DNA of 64,000 nucleotides. Origin: JBBRDU01 sp038230335. GTDB lineage: Bacteria; Verrucomicrobiota; Verrucomicrobiia; Chthoniobacterales; UBA10450. Below, one piece after another: positions 1 to 8,632 of the stretch. Location of the stretch: the NCBI GenBank assembly GCA_038230335.1, contig JBBRNL010000008.1, forward strand, positions 66,396-130,395. Reading direction: 5' to 3'. Position 1 is the first letter of the stretch, and every line of letters begins with the position of its first letter. A program made the translations under genes and the position numbers. The notes beneath the pieces are model-generated. The model saw nothing but the letters and a program-made list of their open reading frames with translations. It was not told the DNA's origin and made no database searches.

Positions 1-236
1 ACTACGAGTTTCTACTGCGCAAGCGCGCGGAGTTTGCCAGTGAGCCGATTATCCCGCCTCCCCTCGTGCGCGGCGAAGATCTGATTGCGCTGGGCCTGAG
101 GCCGGGTCCGCAGTTTAGTGAGATTTTGGAAGCGGTCGAAACGCGTCAGTTGGAAGGAGCTTTGACGGAGCGGGAGGAAGCTCTGGCCTGGGTGAAACGG
201 GAATATTCGACGGACAAAAAGCAGGCGAGCAGCTGA
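1..236 (+). CDS. CCA tRNA nucleotidyltransferase/poly(A) polymerase family, C-terminal fragment (5' end outside window)
   Basis: The frame is open from the window edge and stops with TGA at 234-236, giving about 77 residues. The text PPLVRGEDLIALGLRPGP followed by a short helix ending in TEREEALAWV matches the C-terminal tail of class II CCA-adding enzymes, which carry the pattern 'G.DL...G..PGP..G..L'. These enzymes add or repair the 3' CCA of tRNAs in the cytoplasm. The catalytic head is outside the window, so poly(A) polymerase cannot be excluded. The stop codon lies inside a strong hairpin (222-256) shared with the convergent downstream gene. Confidence 0.75.
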   Translation, partial: YEFLLRKRAEFASEPIIPPPLVRGEDLIALGLRPGPQFSEILEAVETRQLEGALTEREEALAWVKREYSTDKKQASS

Positions 237-256
237 CAGTTGTCAGTGCTCGCCTG
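222..256. terminator. Bidirectional hairpin terminator between convergent genes
   Basis: A perfect 10-bp outer stem (CAGGCGAGCA with TGCTCGCCTG) encloses a bulged G and a further 6-bp stem (CTGACA with TGTCAG). Read on the minus strand, the hairpin is followed directly by CTTTTTG, a good T-tract for ending the 282-3986 gene. Read on the plus strand, the following AATTCTTT is weaker. The hairpin contains the TGA stop of the upstream plus-strand gene. Confidence 0.65.
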
Positions 257-281
257 AATTCTTTGCCGGGCCCGCCGTCGC

Positions 282-3200
282 CTAACGAGTCGCCTTGGGT
301 TTGCCGTCTCGGGGCACAGAGCGCGGGTTTTTCCCGGAGGCGGGAGCGGGCGGGCTGGCCGGTTGGGCCGGTATGCCTGTGCCGGAGCGCGATTTAACGA
401 GCGAGATATCGCCGCTGTTAATGGTGCCGTCGACGTTCACGTCTTCGCGGAAATTGTTCTTCCCGGCCGCAGTGCCCGATTGCGCTTTGGTCTGACTGAT
501 GTCGGCCGAATTGACCGCTCCATCGCCCGTGGTGTCGCCGGCCAGCACGCCCATGGCCGCGCCGACGGATCCAAGATTCCCGGTTGAATCAACGACGTTG
601 GTCAAAGTCACCGTAATGTTCTGGCCATTAGTGACCCCCGTGAGATCGACCACATATTGATGCGGATCGGCCCCCAGAGTGCGGTTGCTGACTGTGCCGG
701 TCCCACTCGTTACGCTGGCCCCGCCCACGCTGGTCAGCGGATTGGCAAAGACGAAGACCATTTGGAAGTTGCCATTGGCGCCACCAGTGCGGCATTCGAT
801 TCCGGGCGAGCCAGTCAGTGGCAGGCTGATATCGAATGCTCCGGCGCTGCCATGGACCATGCGAGAGACGACCTGCAACGGCACCTGTACCAGAACAAGA
901 TGATGCGCCGTGTTCGAGCTGACCTTGCCGCGAGAGTCGGTGACCACCAGTCTGACGTCGTAGAGTCCCGAATTTGCGAAGGTATGGCCGATCGTGGGCG
1001 TGCTCTGCACGACATCGTCGGCGCCCTCGCCAAAGTTGAAGGTGTAGCTGGCGATGGTGTCAATCGAGTCCGGGTCGAGGGAGGTGCTGGCATCAAAATG
1101 GACCGTTACCGGCTTGAGCCCGCTGTCGATGTCGGCGTTGAGGCCTGCCAGCGGCGCGGTGTTCGGGAGACACAGGTTCGCCGGTCGCAGGTTGTAGATA
1201 CCGGGTCCGGTCGTATCCGGAATGGTTTCGTTTGTTCCACCCGCGCCCGGGATCACCGAAGGTGGCGCGGCTCGCACACTGGCGAGGTTGATGTTAATGG
1301 CCTGGCCAGGTTGCAACGGACCACACGCTCCCGTGCAAATACCATGCGATTGAATATCTGATTTGTTCATAATCAGGGTAATCGTGCCATCAGCTGTGAA
1401 GGTGCTGGCGGGATCCAAATTTCCGACGGTAGTGAAGAAACGAGCCGGCACGGAGGCGCCTTGAGGCGTAAACGAGCCGGTCGTTCCGTAGGTAAATGTC
1501 GGGACCGAGTTGTCGGATGTAATCATGGAAACAAACCAGTCTTCCTGTGGTCCGATAACGGTGGAATCCGGTGGGCCGTAATTAGGCACGTTGAAGCGGA
1601 CGGACCAGCGGAACGCGGGCGTAAGCGGCGCCGTCAAATCGGCTATTTTCATGGTGAACACGAGTTTCCCGGGCAGGGATTCCGGCTCGGAAATGGAGAC
1701 CGACGTGATGTCGTGCTTCGCCACGGTATCGTTCTCGTCGCCCGCCGGGTCGACCACCACCTGAACCCCAGGGAAGGAGCAGGCCCCGGTCGGTTCGACG
1801 CGTGGGCCGACCGTAAGAGGTACGATGTTGCTGGGCTGGCCTTCCCCTACCGAGTTGACGGCAGTGATTTTGTAAGTGTAAGTCGCGACCGCCGGATCTC
1901 CGCTGCGATCGTTGTACGAGGTTTTACTTCCTCCCGTCTGGCCAATGTAGACTTCATTGCCTGCGGCCGTGCCCCGGTAAATTTTATACACGGTAATATC
2001 GGAGCCGCCGCTATCGGGTGCTCGCCAATGCAAATATGAAGCCAGGTCATCGCGCCGGCCGGTCAGGCATGCCGCCTGCGACAAGACCGGCTCGGCCGGA
2101 CTGGGATCAAACTGCGCGAGCAATCCCTTGCCGCCGGATTGCCGGGCAATGCTGGCCTTGGCGGTGAAAGAATTAGGGGCGCCAGTGTCGCACTCGTTGA
2201 TGCAGCCGTCGGCAAACCCGTAAAGCACGTGCCCTTTTTCGTCCATCGTGATTTCGTTAAAATCGAGCAGATTACGGAGAGGGTTGCTGCCTCCTTCATT
2301 CCAAATTCCGGCGTTGCGCTGCACGGGCGCATTGGGTGTGGCGTTCACTGTCACCCAGGACTGACCACCGTTATACGTATGCGCGACGAAGACGTACCAT
2401 GTCCCTTTGAAAGTGTCGCTTTCGTGATTGCCCGGTTCGGTCGTGCCGACAAAACCGATGGCGGCACGATCAGGATCGCCCGCCACCGCCTCGACAAATA
2501 CGCCGTTGTTGATGCCTTGCTGGGCGCCGATATCGGTGTCGTTAGTCCAGGTCTGACCCCGGTTGTGGCTGACCGCGACGTGCACGTGGCCGGCATCGGC
2601 TACGGCTCCGCTGACATAAGCGAAATAGAGAGTTCCATCGCTGGCAATGGCGACCGACGGATCGAGAATAACCGGCGGGGGTGCGGCGCTGAAGCCTGTT
2701 CCCTGCACGGGCCGGACAGTCCACGTCGTCCCGGCATTATCGGAGACAACCAGCGACTGAACGCCGTTACAGCCGCGATTTGGAACGTAAACCGTCCCGT
2801 CCGGAGCCACTTTAACGTGACCGTGGATGCCACCACAGCCGTCGGTGACAGAATTATAGATGGCGGTGGAGCGGCCGAAATTGAGTCCGCCGTCGTCGCT
2901 GCGCGAGCAGAACGCGGTCACACCGGCCTGGGAGCAGTAGTAAACTGCTTCGCCTTTATTGATCGAATTGCCCAGAGGCAGCAAAAGCGGGTAGGGACCT
3001 GCGCCAACGGTCTGGTGATCATAGCTGCCATCAGGCGGATTGATCTGGGCGGGCGTCCACGTGGCGCCGTCATCGTCGGTATAGGCCATAAAACTGTTCA
3101 GTCCCGCGAACACCAGTGACGGGCCGGCTGGGGGCGGCACACTGTCCAATTGTGAAACGAACGTGCGTCCAATGCGCTGATCGGTGAATAGGATCGGATC

Positions 3201-3986
3201 CAACGACCGTGTTTTGGTCACGAGATAGGAGACGTCCTCCCAGTTCGCTTCGCAGGCCCCCGTCTCCGGGAAAGTGACCCGAAGCGTCTGGAGTCCTGAG
3301 ATATACATGGCTTTATGGGAAGTCAGGTTGTAGCCAATGGATGGCTCGCCCGCAGTCTCTCCAATTCCCGGGCCGGGTGCGTAACTGTAATAGCGAGGGG
3401 AAGTACTTGGAGGGGGAACCGGGACTGGCGTCGGCGTTGGCGCTGCCGGACTAACGAGAGTGATCTTTCCCGTGTAATTCTGACCGGTGCTGGTGAAGGG
3501 CGCCACGCGCACGAAAAATTGCTGGGGACCGGCGGGAATATTGGCGATGGGCACTGTCATCACTTCGGGGTTATCGCTTCCGTTCTTTCCATGCGCCGGG
3601 TAGATCGCACCGGTATCCGGATTGTTGACCAGCCAGGTATCCAAATCCTGCCCAGTACCGCCCCAGGAGATCTCGATCTTCACATAATCGGACGGATGCG
3701 TGTCGATGTAGGTTTGCGGAATATTGATCGTTAGGCCAAAATCCTCGCAGGGGTTGGTCGCGTCGCAGGTCACTGGTCCAGCCGCGTTATCGCTCGCGTT
3801 CGTGGCGATGACGAACGGTCCACCGGTATAGGTGATGGTCGGGTTACCGGGGGATAAAGTTCCGCTAGTCGGTGACGGCGCCGCAAAAATGCCAACTCCG
3901 AGCACCAGCGCAATGGAGCAGAGGGCAAAGGCGAGGAAGAGGCGGGGACTGAAGAAACGGGATTCGGAAACTGATTTCTTTTTCAT
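282..3986 (-). CDS. Large secreted multidomain protein: PPC-like, BNR/sialidase-like, FN3, PKD and dockerin-like domains
   Basis: I start at the ATG of MKKKSVSESRFF because it gives a clean signal peptide: Lys-rich start, hydrophobic core, then AAPSP. An in-frame TTG lies 10 codons upstream. Of about 1234 residues, roughly 50-185 resemble a prepeptidase C-terminal (PPC) domain. Residues 205-620 carry repeated S.D.G..W / GGQSW blocks typical of BNR/sialidase-like beta-propellers. About 650-735 is a fibronectin type III domain and about 945-1030 a PKD domain. About 1150-1200 contains two Ca-binding loops (GDTTGDGAVNSADIS and DVNVDGTINSGDIS) like dockerin type I. It is probably exported and acts on or binds polysaccharides or protein, but no catalytic residues were identified, so the substrate is unknown. 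It is transcribed divergently from glgA. Confidence 0.8.
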   Translation of the reverse strand: MKKKSVSESRFFSPRLFLAFALCSIALVLGVGIFAAPSPTSGTLSPGNPTITYTGGPFVIATNASDNAAGPVTCDATNPCEDFGLTINIPQTYIDTHPSDYVKIEISWGGTGQDLDTWLVNNPDTGAIYPAHGKNGSDNPEVMTVPIANIPAGPQQFFVRVAPFTSTGQNYTGKITLVSPAAPTPTPVPVPPPSTSPRYYSYAPGPGIGETAGEPSIGYNLTSHKAMYISGLQTLRVTFPETGACEANWEDVSYLVTKTRSLDPILFTDQRIGRTFVSQLDSVPPPAGPSLVFAGLNSFMAYTDDDGATWTPAQINPPDGSYDHQTVGAGPYPLLLPLGNSINKGEAVYYCSQAGVTAFCSRSDDGGLNFGRSTAIYNSVTDGCGGIHGHVKVAPDGTVYVPNRGCNGVQSLVVSDNAGTTWTVRPVQGTGFSAAPPPVILDPSVAIASDGTLYFAYVSGAVADAGHVHVAVSHNRGQTWTNDTDIGAQQGINNGVFVEAVAGDPDRAAIGFVGTTEPGNHESDTFKGTWYVFVAHTYNGGQSWVTVNATPNAPVQRNAGIWNEGGSNPLRNLLDFNEITMDEKGHVLYGFADGCINECDTGAPNSFTAKASIARQSGGKGLLAQFDPSPAEPVLSQAACLTGRRDDLASYLHWRAPDSGGSDITVYKIYRGTAAGNEVYIGQTGGSKTSYNDRSGDPAVATYTYKITAVNSVGEGQPSNIVPLTVGPRVEPTGACSFPGVQVVVDPAGDENDTVAKHDITSVSISEPESLPGKLVFTMKIADLTAPLTPAFRWSVRFNVPNYGPPDSTVIGPQEDWFVSMITSDNSVPTFTYGTTGSFTPQGASVPARFFTTVGNLDPASTFTADGTITLIMNKSDIQSHGICTGACGPLQPGQAININLASVRAAPPSVIPGAGGTNETIPDTTGPGIYNLRPANLCLPNTAPLAGLNADIDSGLKPVTVHFDASTSLDPDSIDTIASYTFNFGEGADDVVQSTPTIGHTFANSGLYDVRLVVTDSRGKVSSNTAHHLVLVQVPLQVVSRMVHGSAGAFDISLPLTGSPGIECRTGGANGNFQMVFVFANPLTSVGGASVTSGTGTVSNRTLGADPHQYVVDLTGVTNGQNITVTLTNVVDSTGNLGSVGAAMGVLAGDTTGDGAVNSADISQTKAQSGTAAGKNNFREDVNVDGTINSGDISLVKSRSGTGIPAQPASPPAPASGKNPRSVPRDGKPKATR

Positions 3987-4131
3987 GCGGGATGGTGACC
4001 TGTGTTGGAGATGCAATCGTGATTGCGAGACGGGGTGGCCCCATAATTACAAAAAGGTAATGTGAGAATCCGATCCCTGCCGCCGCGCGCCGTGGCGTCA
4101 TTCGGAGAGGCGTTGGTGAGCCCCCCTTTGA

Positions 4132-4166
4132 CATCAAACCTCAAAGATCGAACATCAAAGATCGCA
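4132..4166 (+). repeat. Degenerate 7-bp tandem repeat just upstream of glgA
   Basis: Five consecutive 7-mers in perfect phase: CATCAAA, CCTCAAA, GATCGAA, CATCAAA, GATCGCA. The last unit runs into the A of the glgA start codon. The array occupies the place where a ribosome-binding site would be expected, and no AGGAGG-like sequence is visible. A related 7-mer array lies inside gcvP. Confidence 0.7.
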
Positions 4167-5617
4167 TGAGAATTTTGATGGTCAGCGCGGAAGGGCCCCC
4201 CTTGCAACGCGCCGGAGCGCTCGTCGACGTGATCGATGCGTTGCCGCATGAGCTGCGCAATCAGGGTCACGAAGTGAGCGTGGCTTTGCCGTATTACCGC
4301 GAGATTCGCGAGAGTTCGACGTTTCAAACGGAGGATACTGGAATCACAGTGGACGTGCGGGTGGGAGAGAAAACCTATGTGGCCGAATACCTGGAAGGTC
4401 GCAGCCCCAGCGGCGTGCAGTTGTTTCTCATTCGGTGCGACGACTTTTTCGACCGACCCGGGATTTATGGCGAGCAGGGCCAGCCCTATGAGGATAACGC
4501 GGCTCGATTCATTTTCTTTAGCAAAGCGGCCATCGAATTGGCCCGCCGTCTGACGCCGGCCGTGCAAATCGTGCACGCGCACGATTGGGCGGCCGCTCTG
4601 ATCCCTGTGCTCGTGCACGCGTACCATCTTCCGCTGGCCACGGTCCTGACCATTCATCATGTCGCGGAGCAGGGCAGTTTCTGGGGCCTCGACTTCAAGT
4701 TAACGAACCTGCACGAACGCTTTTTTACGCTGCGCGGGGTCGAATTTTTCGGACGGATGAATTTCCTGAAGGGCGGAATTCTCTACGCTGATAGAATCAC
4801 CACAGTGAGTGAACGCTATAAGCGAGAAATCCTGACACCGGCGGGTGGGAGTGGGCTCGACATTGTGTTGCGCGAGAATGCACACAAGTTGACCGCCATT
4901 TTGAACGGGGCGGACTATTCGCGCTGGGATCCGGCGACCGATCCACTTTTGCCCGCGTGCTACGACCTGGGGACTCTGCCGGGGAAGCAGCTTAATCGGG
5001 ACGCACTCCTGAACGGTTTGAGCCTGGCACCTGCTCCGACCGGACCGGTCTTCGGAATGGTGACGCGCGTTGTTCAGGAGAAGGGATTCGAGATTCTCAT
5101 GCCCCTGCTCGATCGGCTGCTTTCCGATGACGTGCGTTTGATCATCCTGGGCGAAGGGGATCCGGCTTTTGAAACGGGACTCGCCGTCACGGCACGAAAG
5201 TTCCCGACCAAATTCGCGTATCGGAAGCAATACGACGAAAAGAGCGCGCACGTCATCGAAGCGGGCATGGACATTAGCCTGATCCCTTCGCGCTTCGAGC
5301 CTTCAGGGCTGAGCGCGATGTATGGTTTGAAATATGGCGCGCTCCCAGTGGCGCGGGCCACCGGTGGCATTCAGGAAATCATCGAGGATTACGATCCGAC
5401 CACGAAGCGGGGGTACGGGTTCCTCTGTTATGCGCATTCCAGCGAGGCTTTCTGGGACGCAATCAAGCGTGCGCGTAGTGATTTTCGTGACATCACGTTG
5501 TGGACGACGTTGATGGAGCGGGCGATGACCCGCGATTTCTCCTGGAAGGCGGCGGCCGAACGCTACGAAGAGATCTACGTTGAACTGGTGGGCAAGGTCG
5601 ATCAGGCCGCTGCCTGA
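4166..5617 (+). CDS. glgA: Glycogen synthase (GT5), altered KxGGL motif
   Basis: The 483-residue length is standard for bacterial glycogen synthase, which transfers glucose from a nucleotide sugar to alpha-1,4-glucan in the cytoplasm. MRILMVSAEGPP begins the Rossmann domain, and HAHDWAAALIP and HHVAEQG are family-typical. R301 and K306 (TRVVQEKG) and E378 (RFEPSGL, where most enzymes have EPCGL) match the catalytic pocket. The N-terminal substrate loop reads RAGAL at residues 15-19 instead of the usual K-x-G-G-L, so the lysine is Arg and one glycine is Ala. The fold assignment is firm; donor specificity is less so. The gene stands alone: no glgB, glgC or glgP is in the window. Confidence 0.9.
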   Translation: MRILMVSAEGPPLQRAGALVDVIDALPHELRNQGHEVSVALPYYREIRESSTFQTEDTGITVDVRVGEKTYVAEYLEGRSPSGVQLFLIRCDDFFDRPGIYGEQGQPYEDNAARFIFFSKAAIELARRLTPAVQIVHAHDWAAALIPVLVHAYHLPLATVLTIHHVAEQGSFWGLDFKLTNLHERFFTLRGVEFFGRMNFLKGGILYADRITTVSERYKREILTPAGGSGLDIVLRENAHKLTAILNGADYSRWDPATDPLLPACYDLGTLPGKQLNRDALLNGLSLAPAPTGPVFGMVTRVVQEKGFEILMPLLDRLLSDDVRLIILGEGDPAFETGLAVTARKFPTKFAYRKQYDEKSAHVIEAGMDISLIPSRFEPSGLSAMYGLKYGALPVARATGGIQEIIEDYDPTTKRGYGFLCYAHSSEAFWDAIKRARSDFRDITLWTTLMERAMTRDFSWKAAAERYEEIYVELVGKVDQAAA

Positions 5618-5722
5618 GCCCGACTGGGGCGGGAGTGCTCCCGGCACTACTTTCTCGCGAATAAACGGAAGAGGGCGCCGTCAAACTCTGCCACCGAAAC
5701 TCGCGTCCACGAACAAAAAGCA

Positions 5723-7072
5723 ATGCGATTACAGACACAAATGCCTGCACTAAGGCCCAGGGATGTCGCCATCGTCAGCTCGCGGACAAGTTCTTGCCAA
5801 TCCAGCGGCTTTGGTATCTCCTCGGCCCTTCCTGTGGCCGAGCCGACGACTTCCGTTCAACCAGTAGTCAGGGCCTTGCTGGCCGGCTTGCTCATGACGC
5901 TCGCACAGCTGATCGTCGCGGTCGGTTTGCTCGCCCCAGAGGGGCCCCTCTCCTACCGCTATTCCACCCTCGTGCAGCACGACGGTTACTGGTTCACGAA
6001 TATCGTGGATCGCGGTTATGTGACCATCGTTCCTCCGATTAATCACAAGGTCATCGAAGTTTCCAATGTGGCCTTCTTCCCGGCGTATCCCGTCATCGCG
6101 GCGGCTTTGCGGTATGGCCTGCGCATGGAAACCGATAATGCGCTGCTGCTTACGGCGCAGGCGGCGGCTTTCGGTTTTTGGTGTTATTTCTTTCTCTTCT
6201 GCGAACGCTGGAATCTTTCTCCGGCCCTTCGATTCTTCGGCGCCCTCGCCATCGTCGCGCATCCGGCCGCGTTCTTCCTCATCGCCGGATATTCCGAGTC
6301 CTTATTTTTGATGGCTTTGCTGGGATTTATTTATTGGAGCAGCGAAGAAGGCGGCCGCGCCAAAATCTGGGCGGCTTTGCATGGCATGCTCATGTCGGCG
6401 ACTCGCATCGTTGGGATTCCCTGCGCCGCTGTCCCGGTCGTGCGATCGTTCTTTAAACACGGGTTTGGAAAAATTCGCCAGCCCGTTGCGTGGTTCCGGC
6501 AATATTTGCCGGCTATCACCGTGATGGTCGCGGCGACCATGGGAGCGGGCCTGTTTTTTATCTATTGCCAGGCGCGCTGGGGACATTGGGACATCTACAT
6601 GCTCACCCAATCGGCCGGGTGGGGAATTACCCCGGACTATCTCGCCGTTTTCAAACCATCCAGTTACCGCTGGCTCATTCCAACTCTTAATAATCCGACC
6701 GAGGCGAGCCAGATGGCCATGACGTTGGGAGGGCTCCTTTTGCTGGGGGCGGGCCTCTGTGAAGCGCTGCCCGCGATCCGGCGCCGCACCCATTGGCAGG
6801 TGCGGATCGGGTTCTATTTCTGCGCCGCCATTATTTACTTTATATCCGTGAGCGGGGTGGCCTGTGTCGAGATGGAAAGTATGCTCCGCTACGAATTCTG
6901 CGTGCACGCGTTAATCGTGCTCGCCTTTTTGCATTTTTTACGGCAGTTTCGCACCCCGCCGGCCCTTCTTCGGATCCTCGGCATGGCGGTGATGACGCTG
7001 GGCAGCGCCGCGGGATTAAGCGTGCAGGGGTGGTACGTGTGGAATTTTACGAGGGGAAACTGGGTTGCTTAG
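5723..7072 (+). CDS. PIG-V-like membrane mannosyltransferase (GT-C fold)
   Basis: A 449-residue polytopic membrane protein with about ten hydrophobic segments. After TM1 comes the motif QHDGYWFTNIVDRGY, resembling the 'WD..WY..IA..GY' loop of PIG-V/GPI-mannosyltransferase-2 type enzymes, with an acidic residue in the first extracytoplasmic loop as in other GT-C transferases. Such enzymes use polyprenyl-phosphate sugars on the outer face of the inner membrane. The first 45 residues are Ser/Thr-rich and poorly conserved in appearance, so the start is uncertain. It ends 6 bp before the FAD oxidoreductase gene, so the two are probably co-transcribed. The acceptor is unknown. Confidence 0.65.
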   Translation: MRLQTQMPALRPRDVAIVSSRTSSCQSSGFGISSALPVAEPTTSVQPVVRALLAGLLMTLAQLIVAVGLLAPEGPLSYRYSTLVQHDGYWFTNIVDRGYVTIVPPINHKVIEVSNVAFFPAYPVIAAALRYGLRMETDNALLLTAQAAAFGFWCYFFLFCERWNLSPALRFFGALAIVAHPAAFFLIAGYSESLFLMALLGFIYWSSEEGGRAKIWAALHGMLMSATRIVGIPCAAVPVVRSFFKHGFGKIRQPVAWFRQYLPAITVMVAATMGAGLFFIYCQARWGHWDIYMLTQSAGWGITPDYLAVFKPSSYRWLIPTLNNPTEASQMAMTLGGLLLLGAGLCEALPAIRRRTHWQVRIGFYFCAAIIYFISVSGVACVEMESMLRYEFCVHALIVLAFLHFLRQFRTPPALLRILGMAVMTLGSAAGLSVQGWYVWNFTRGNWVA

Positions 7073-7078
7073 GAAAAC

Positions 7079-8602
7079 ATGAAAACAAACGTCGCTATTA
7101 TTGGAGCGGGACCGGCCGGTTTGACGGCGGCCTATCTCTTGTCGAAAAACCAGGTTGCCGTAACCGTGCTGGAAGCGGACCCGGTTTACGTCGGTGGAAT
7201 TTCGCGCACGGCCACCTATAAGGGCTTTGGGTTCGACATTGGCGGTCATCGTTTTTTCTCGAAATGCAAAGCAGTGGAAGATCTTTGGACGGAGATTTTG
7301 CCTAACGATATGCTGGTGCGGCCGCGCTCCTCTCGCATCTTTTACGGCGGTAAATTCTTCGCCTACCCGCTGCGGGCATTTGAAGCGCTTTTTAAGCTCG
7401 GTATCGGCCGTTCCATCCTGTGTGTTCTATCCTGGTTGAAGGCGCGCGTTTTGCCGGTGCGCAATCCGCGCAACTTCGAAGACTGGGTGAGCAATCAATT
7501 CGGCAAACGCCTCTTCAATACTTTCTTCAAGAGTTACACGGAGAAAGTCTGGGGGATGAGTTGCAAGGAAATCTCGGCCGACTGGGCGGCCCAGCGAATC
7601 AAGGGATTATCCCTGGGCAGCGCCATCCGCAACGCCCTCCTGCCGAAACGGCAGTCGAAAGATCGGACGAAAGTGATCAAGACGCTGATTAACTCGTTTC
7701 GATATCCGCGCAAGGGTCCCGGCATGATGTGGGAAGCATGTGCCGAGAAGACCAAACAAATGGGGGGCCAGATTGAGATGGGCTGCAAAGTGACGGGATG
7801 CTCTTACGATGAGGCCGCTTCGGCCTGGACCATTCAATTCACCGACCGGCAAGGGCTGACGCAAACGCTCGAGTCGGAGCATGTGATTTCCTCCGCACCC
7901 ATGCGCGAACTGGTGCGCGGACTGACGCCGAAAGTTTCGGAGCAAGCCCTCCACGCGGCCGATAGTTTGAAGTATCGCGATTTTCTCACGGTCATGTTGA
8001 TCCTGAAGGATCGGCAGAAGTTCGATGACAACTGGATTTACATCCACGACCCGAGCGTGAAGGTCGGCCGGGTCCAGAACTTCCGTTCCTGGTCGCCCGA
8101 AATGGTGCCGGATCCGGACAAGGCCTGCTATGGACTGGAGTATTTTTGTTTCGAGCACGACGGCATTTGGGACGCGAAAGACGAAGAACTGATCGCCCTG
8201 GCCACGCGCGAGCTGATCCAGATCGGGCTGGCCGAAGAAGGGGATGTGCTCGACGGCTGCGTCGTTAGGCAAAAGAAAGCTTATCCGGTTTACGACGACC
8301 ATTATGCCAGTCACGTCGACACCATTCGGATGGAGCTGGAAGACCGTTACCCCAACCTGCACTTGGTCGGACGGAACGGAATGCACAAGTATAACAACCA
8401 GGATCACGCCATGATGACGGCGATGTTGTGCACCGAGAATATTCTGGCGGATACGAAACTGTACGATCTCTGGCAAGTGAACGGGGACGCCGAATATCAC
8501 GAAGCCGGCTCCGCCTCCGCGGAAGAATCGCAGGGAACTGCGCTACGTCTCGTGCCCATGCGCGTTGACCCTGCGACGTCCGCGACGGTGGCATCCGAAT
8601 GA
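7079..8602 (+). CDS. FAD-dependent oxidoreductase (UDP-galactopyranose mutase/protoporphyrinogen oxidase-like)
   Basis: 507 residues. The N-terminal dinucleotide fold is clear: VAIIGAGPAGLTAAYLL, then the acidic end of strand 2 (LEAD) and GGISRT. GGHRFFSK and the C-terminal HLVGRNGMHKYNNQDHAM resemble the FAD-binding parts of UDP-galactopyranose mutase and amine-oxidase-type flavoproteins. AGGAAA stands 4 nt before the ATG and makes a plausible RBS. Position directly after a membrane sugar transferase favours a role in sugar or lipid-linked glycan modification, but the substrate cannot be read from sequence. Residues after about 470 are low-complexity. Confidence 0.75.
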   Translation: MKTNVAIIGAGPAGLTAAYLLSKNQVAVTVLEADPVYVGGISRTATYKGFGFDIGGHRFFSKCKAVEDLWTEILPNDMLVRPRSSRIFYGGKFFAYPLRAFEALFKLGIGRSILCVLSWLKARVLPVRNPRNFEDWVSNQFGKRLFNTFFKSYTEKVWGMSCKEISADWAAQRIKGLSLGSAIRNALLPKRQSKDRTKVIKTLINSFRYPRKGPGMMWEACAEKTKQMGGQIEMGCKVTGCSYDEAASAWTIQFTDRQGLTQTLESEHVISSAPMRELVRGLTPKVSEQALHAADSLKYRDFLTVMLILKDRQKFDDNWIYIHDPSVKVGRVQNFRSWSPEMVPDPDKACYGLEYFCFEHDGIWDAKDEELIALATRELIQIGLAEEGDVLDGCVVRQKKAYPVYDDHYASHVDTIRMELEDRYPNLHLVGRNGMHKYNNQDHAMMTAMLCTENILADTKLYDLWQVNGDAEYHEAGSASAEESQGTALRLVPMRVDPATSATVASE

Positions 8603-8632
8603 GGTAGGCGGCATGACCGGGCGCGCGTGGTA

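Noticed and set aside
657..3119. Long plus-strand open frames opposite the large secreted protein (657-1361, 1461-2039, 2139-3119)
   Set aside because: They lie antisense to a gene with signal peptide and several clear domains, and their products are Arg/His-rich without recognisable motifs; they are by-products of high GC.
5630..5643. CGGGAG/CTCCCG hairpin after glgA
   Set aside because: Six-bp stem with a two-base loop and no T-tract; too weak to call a terminator.
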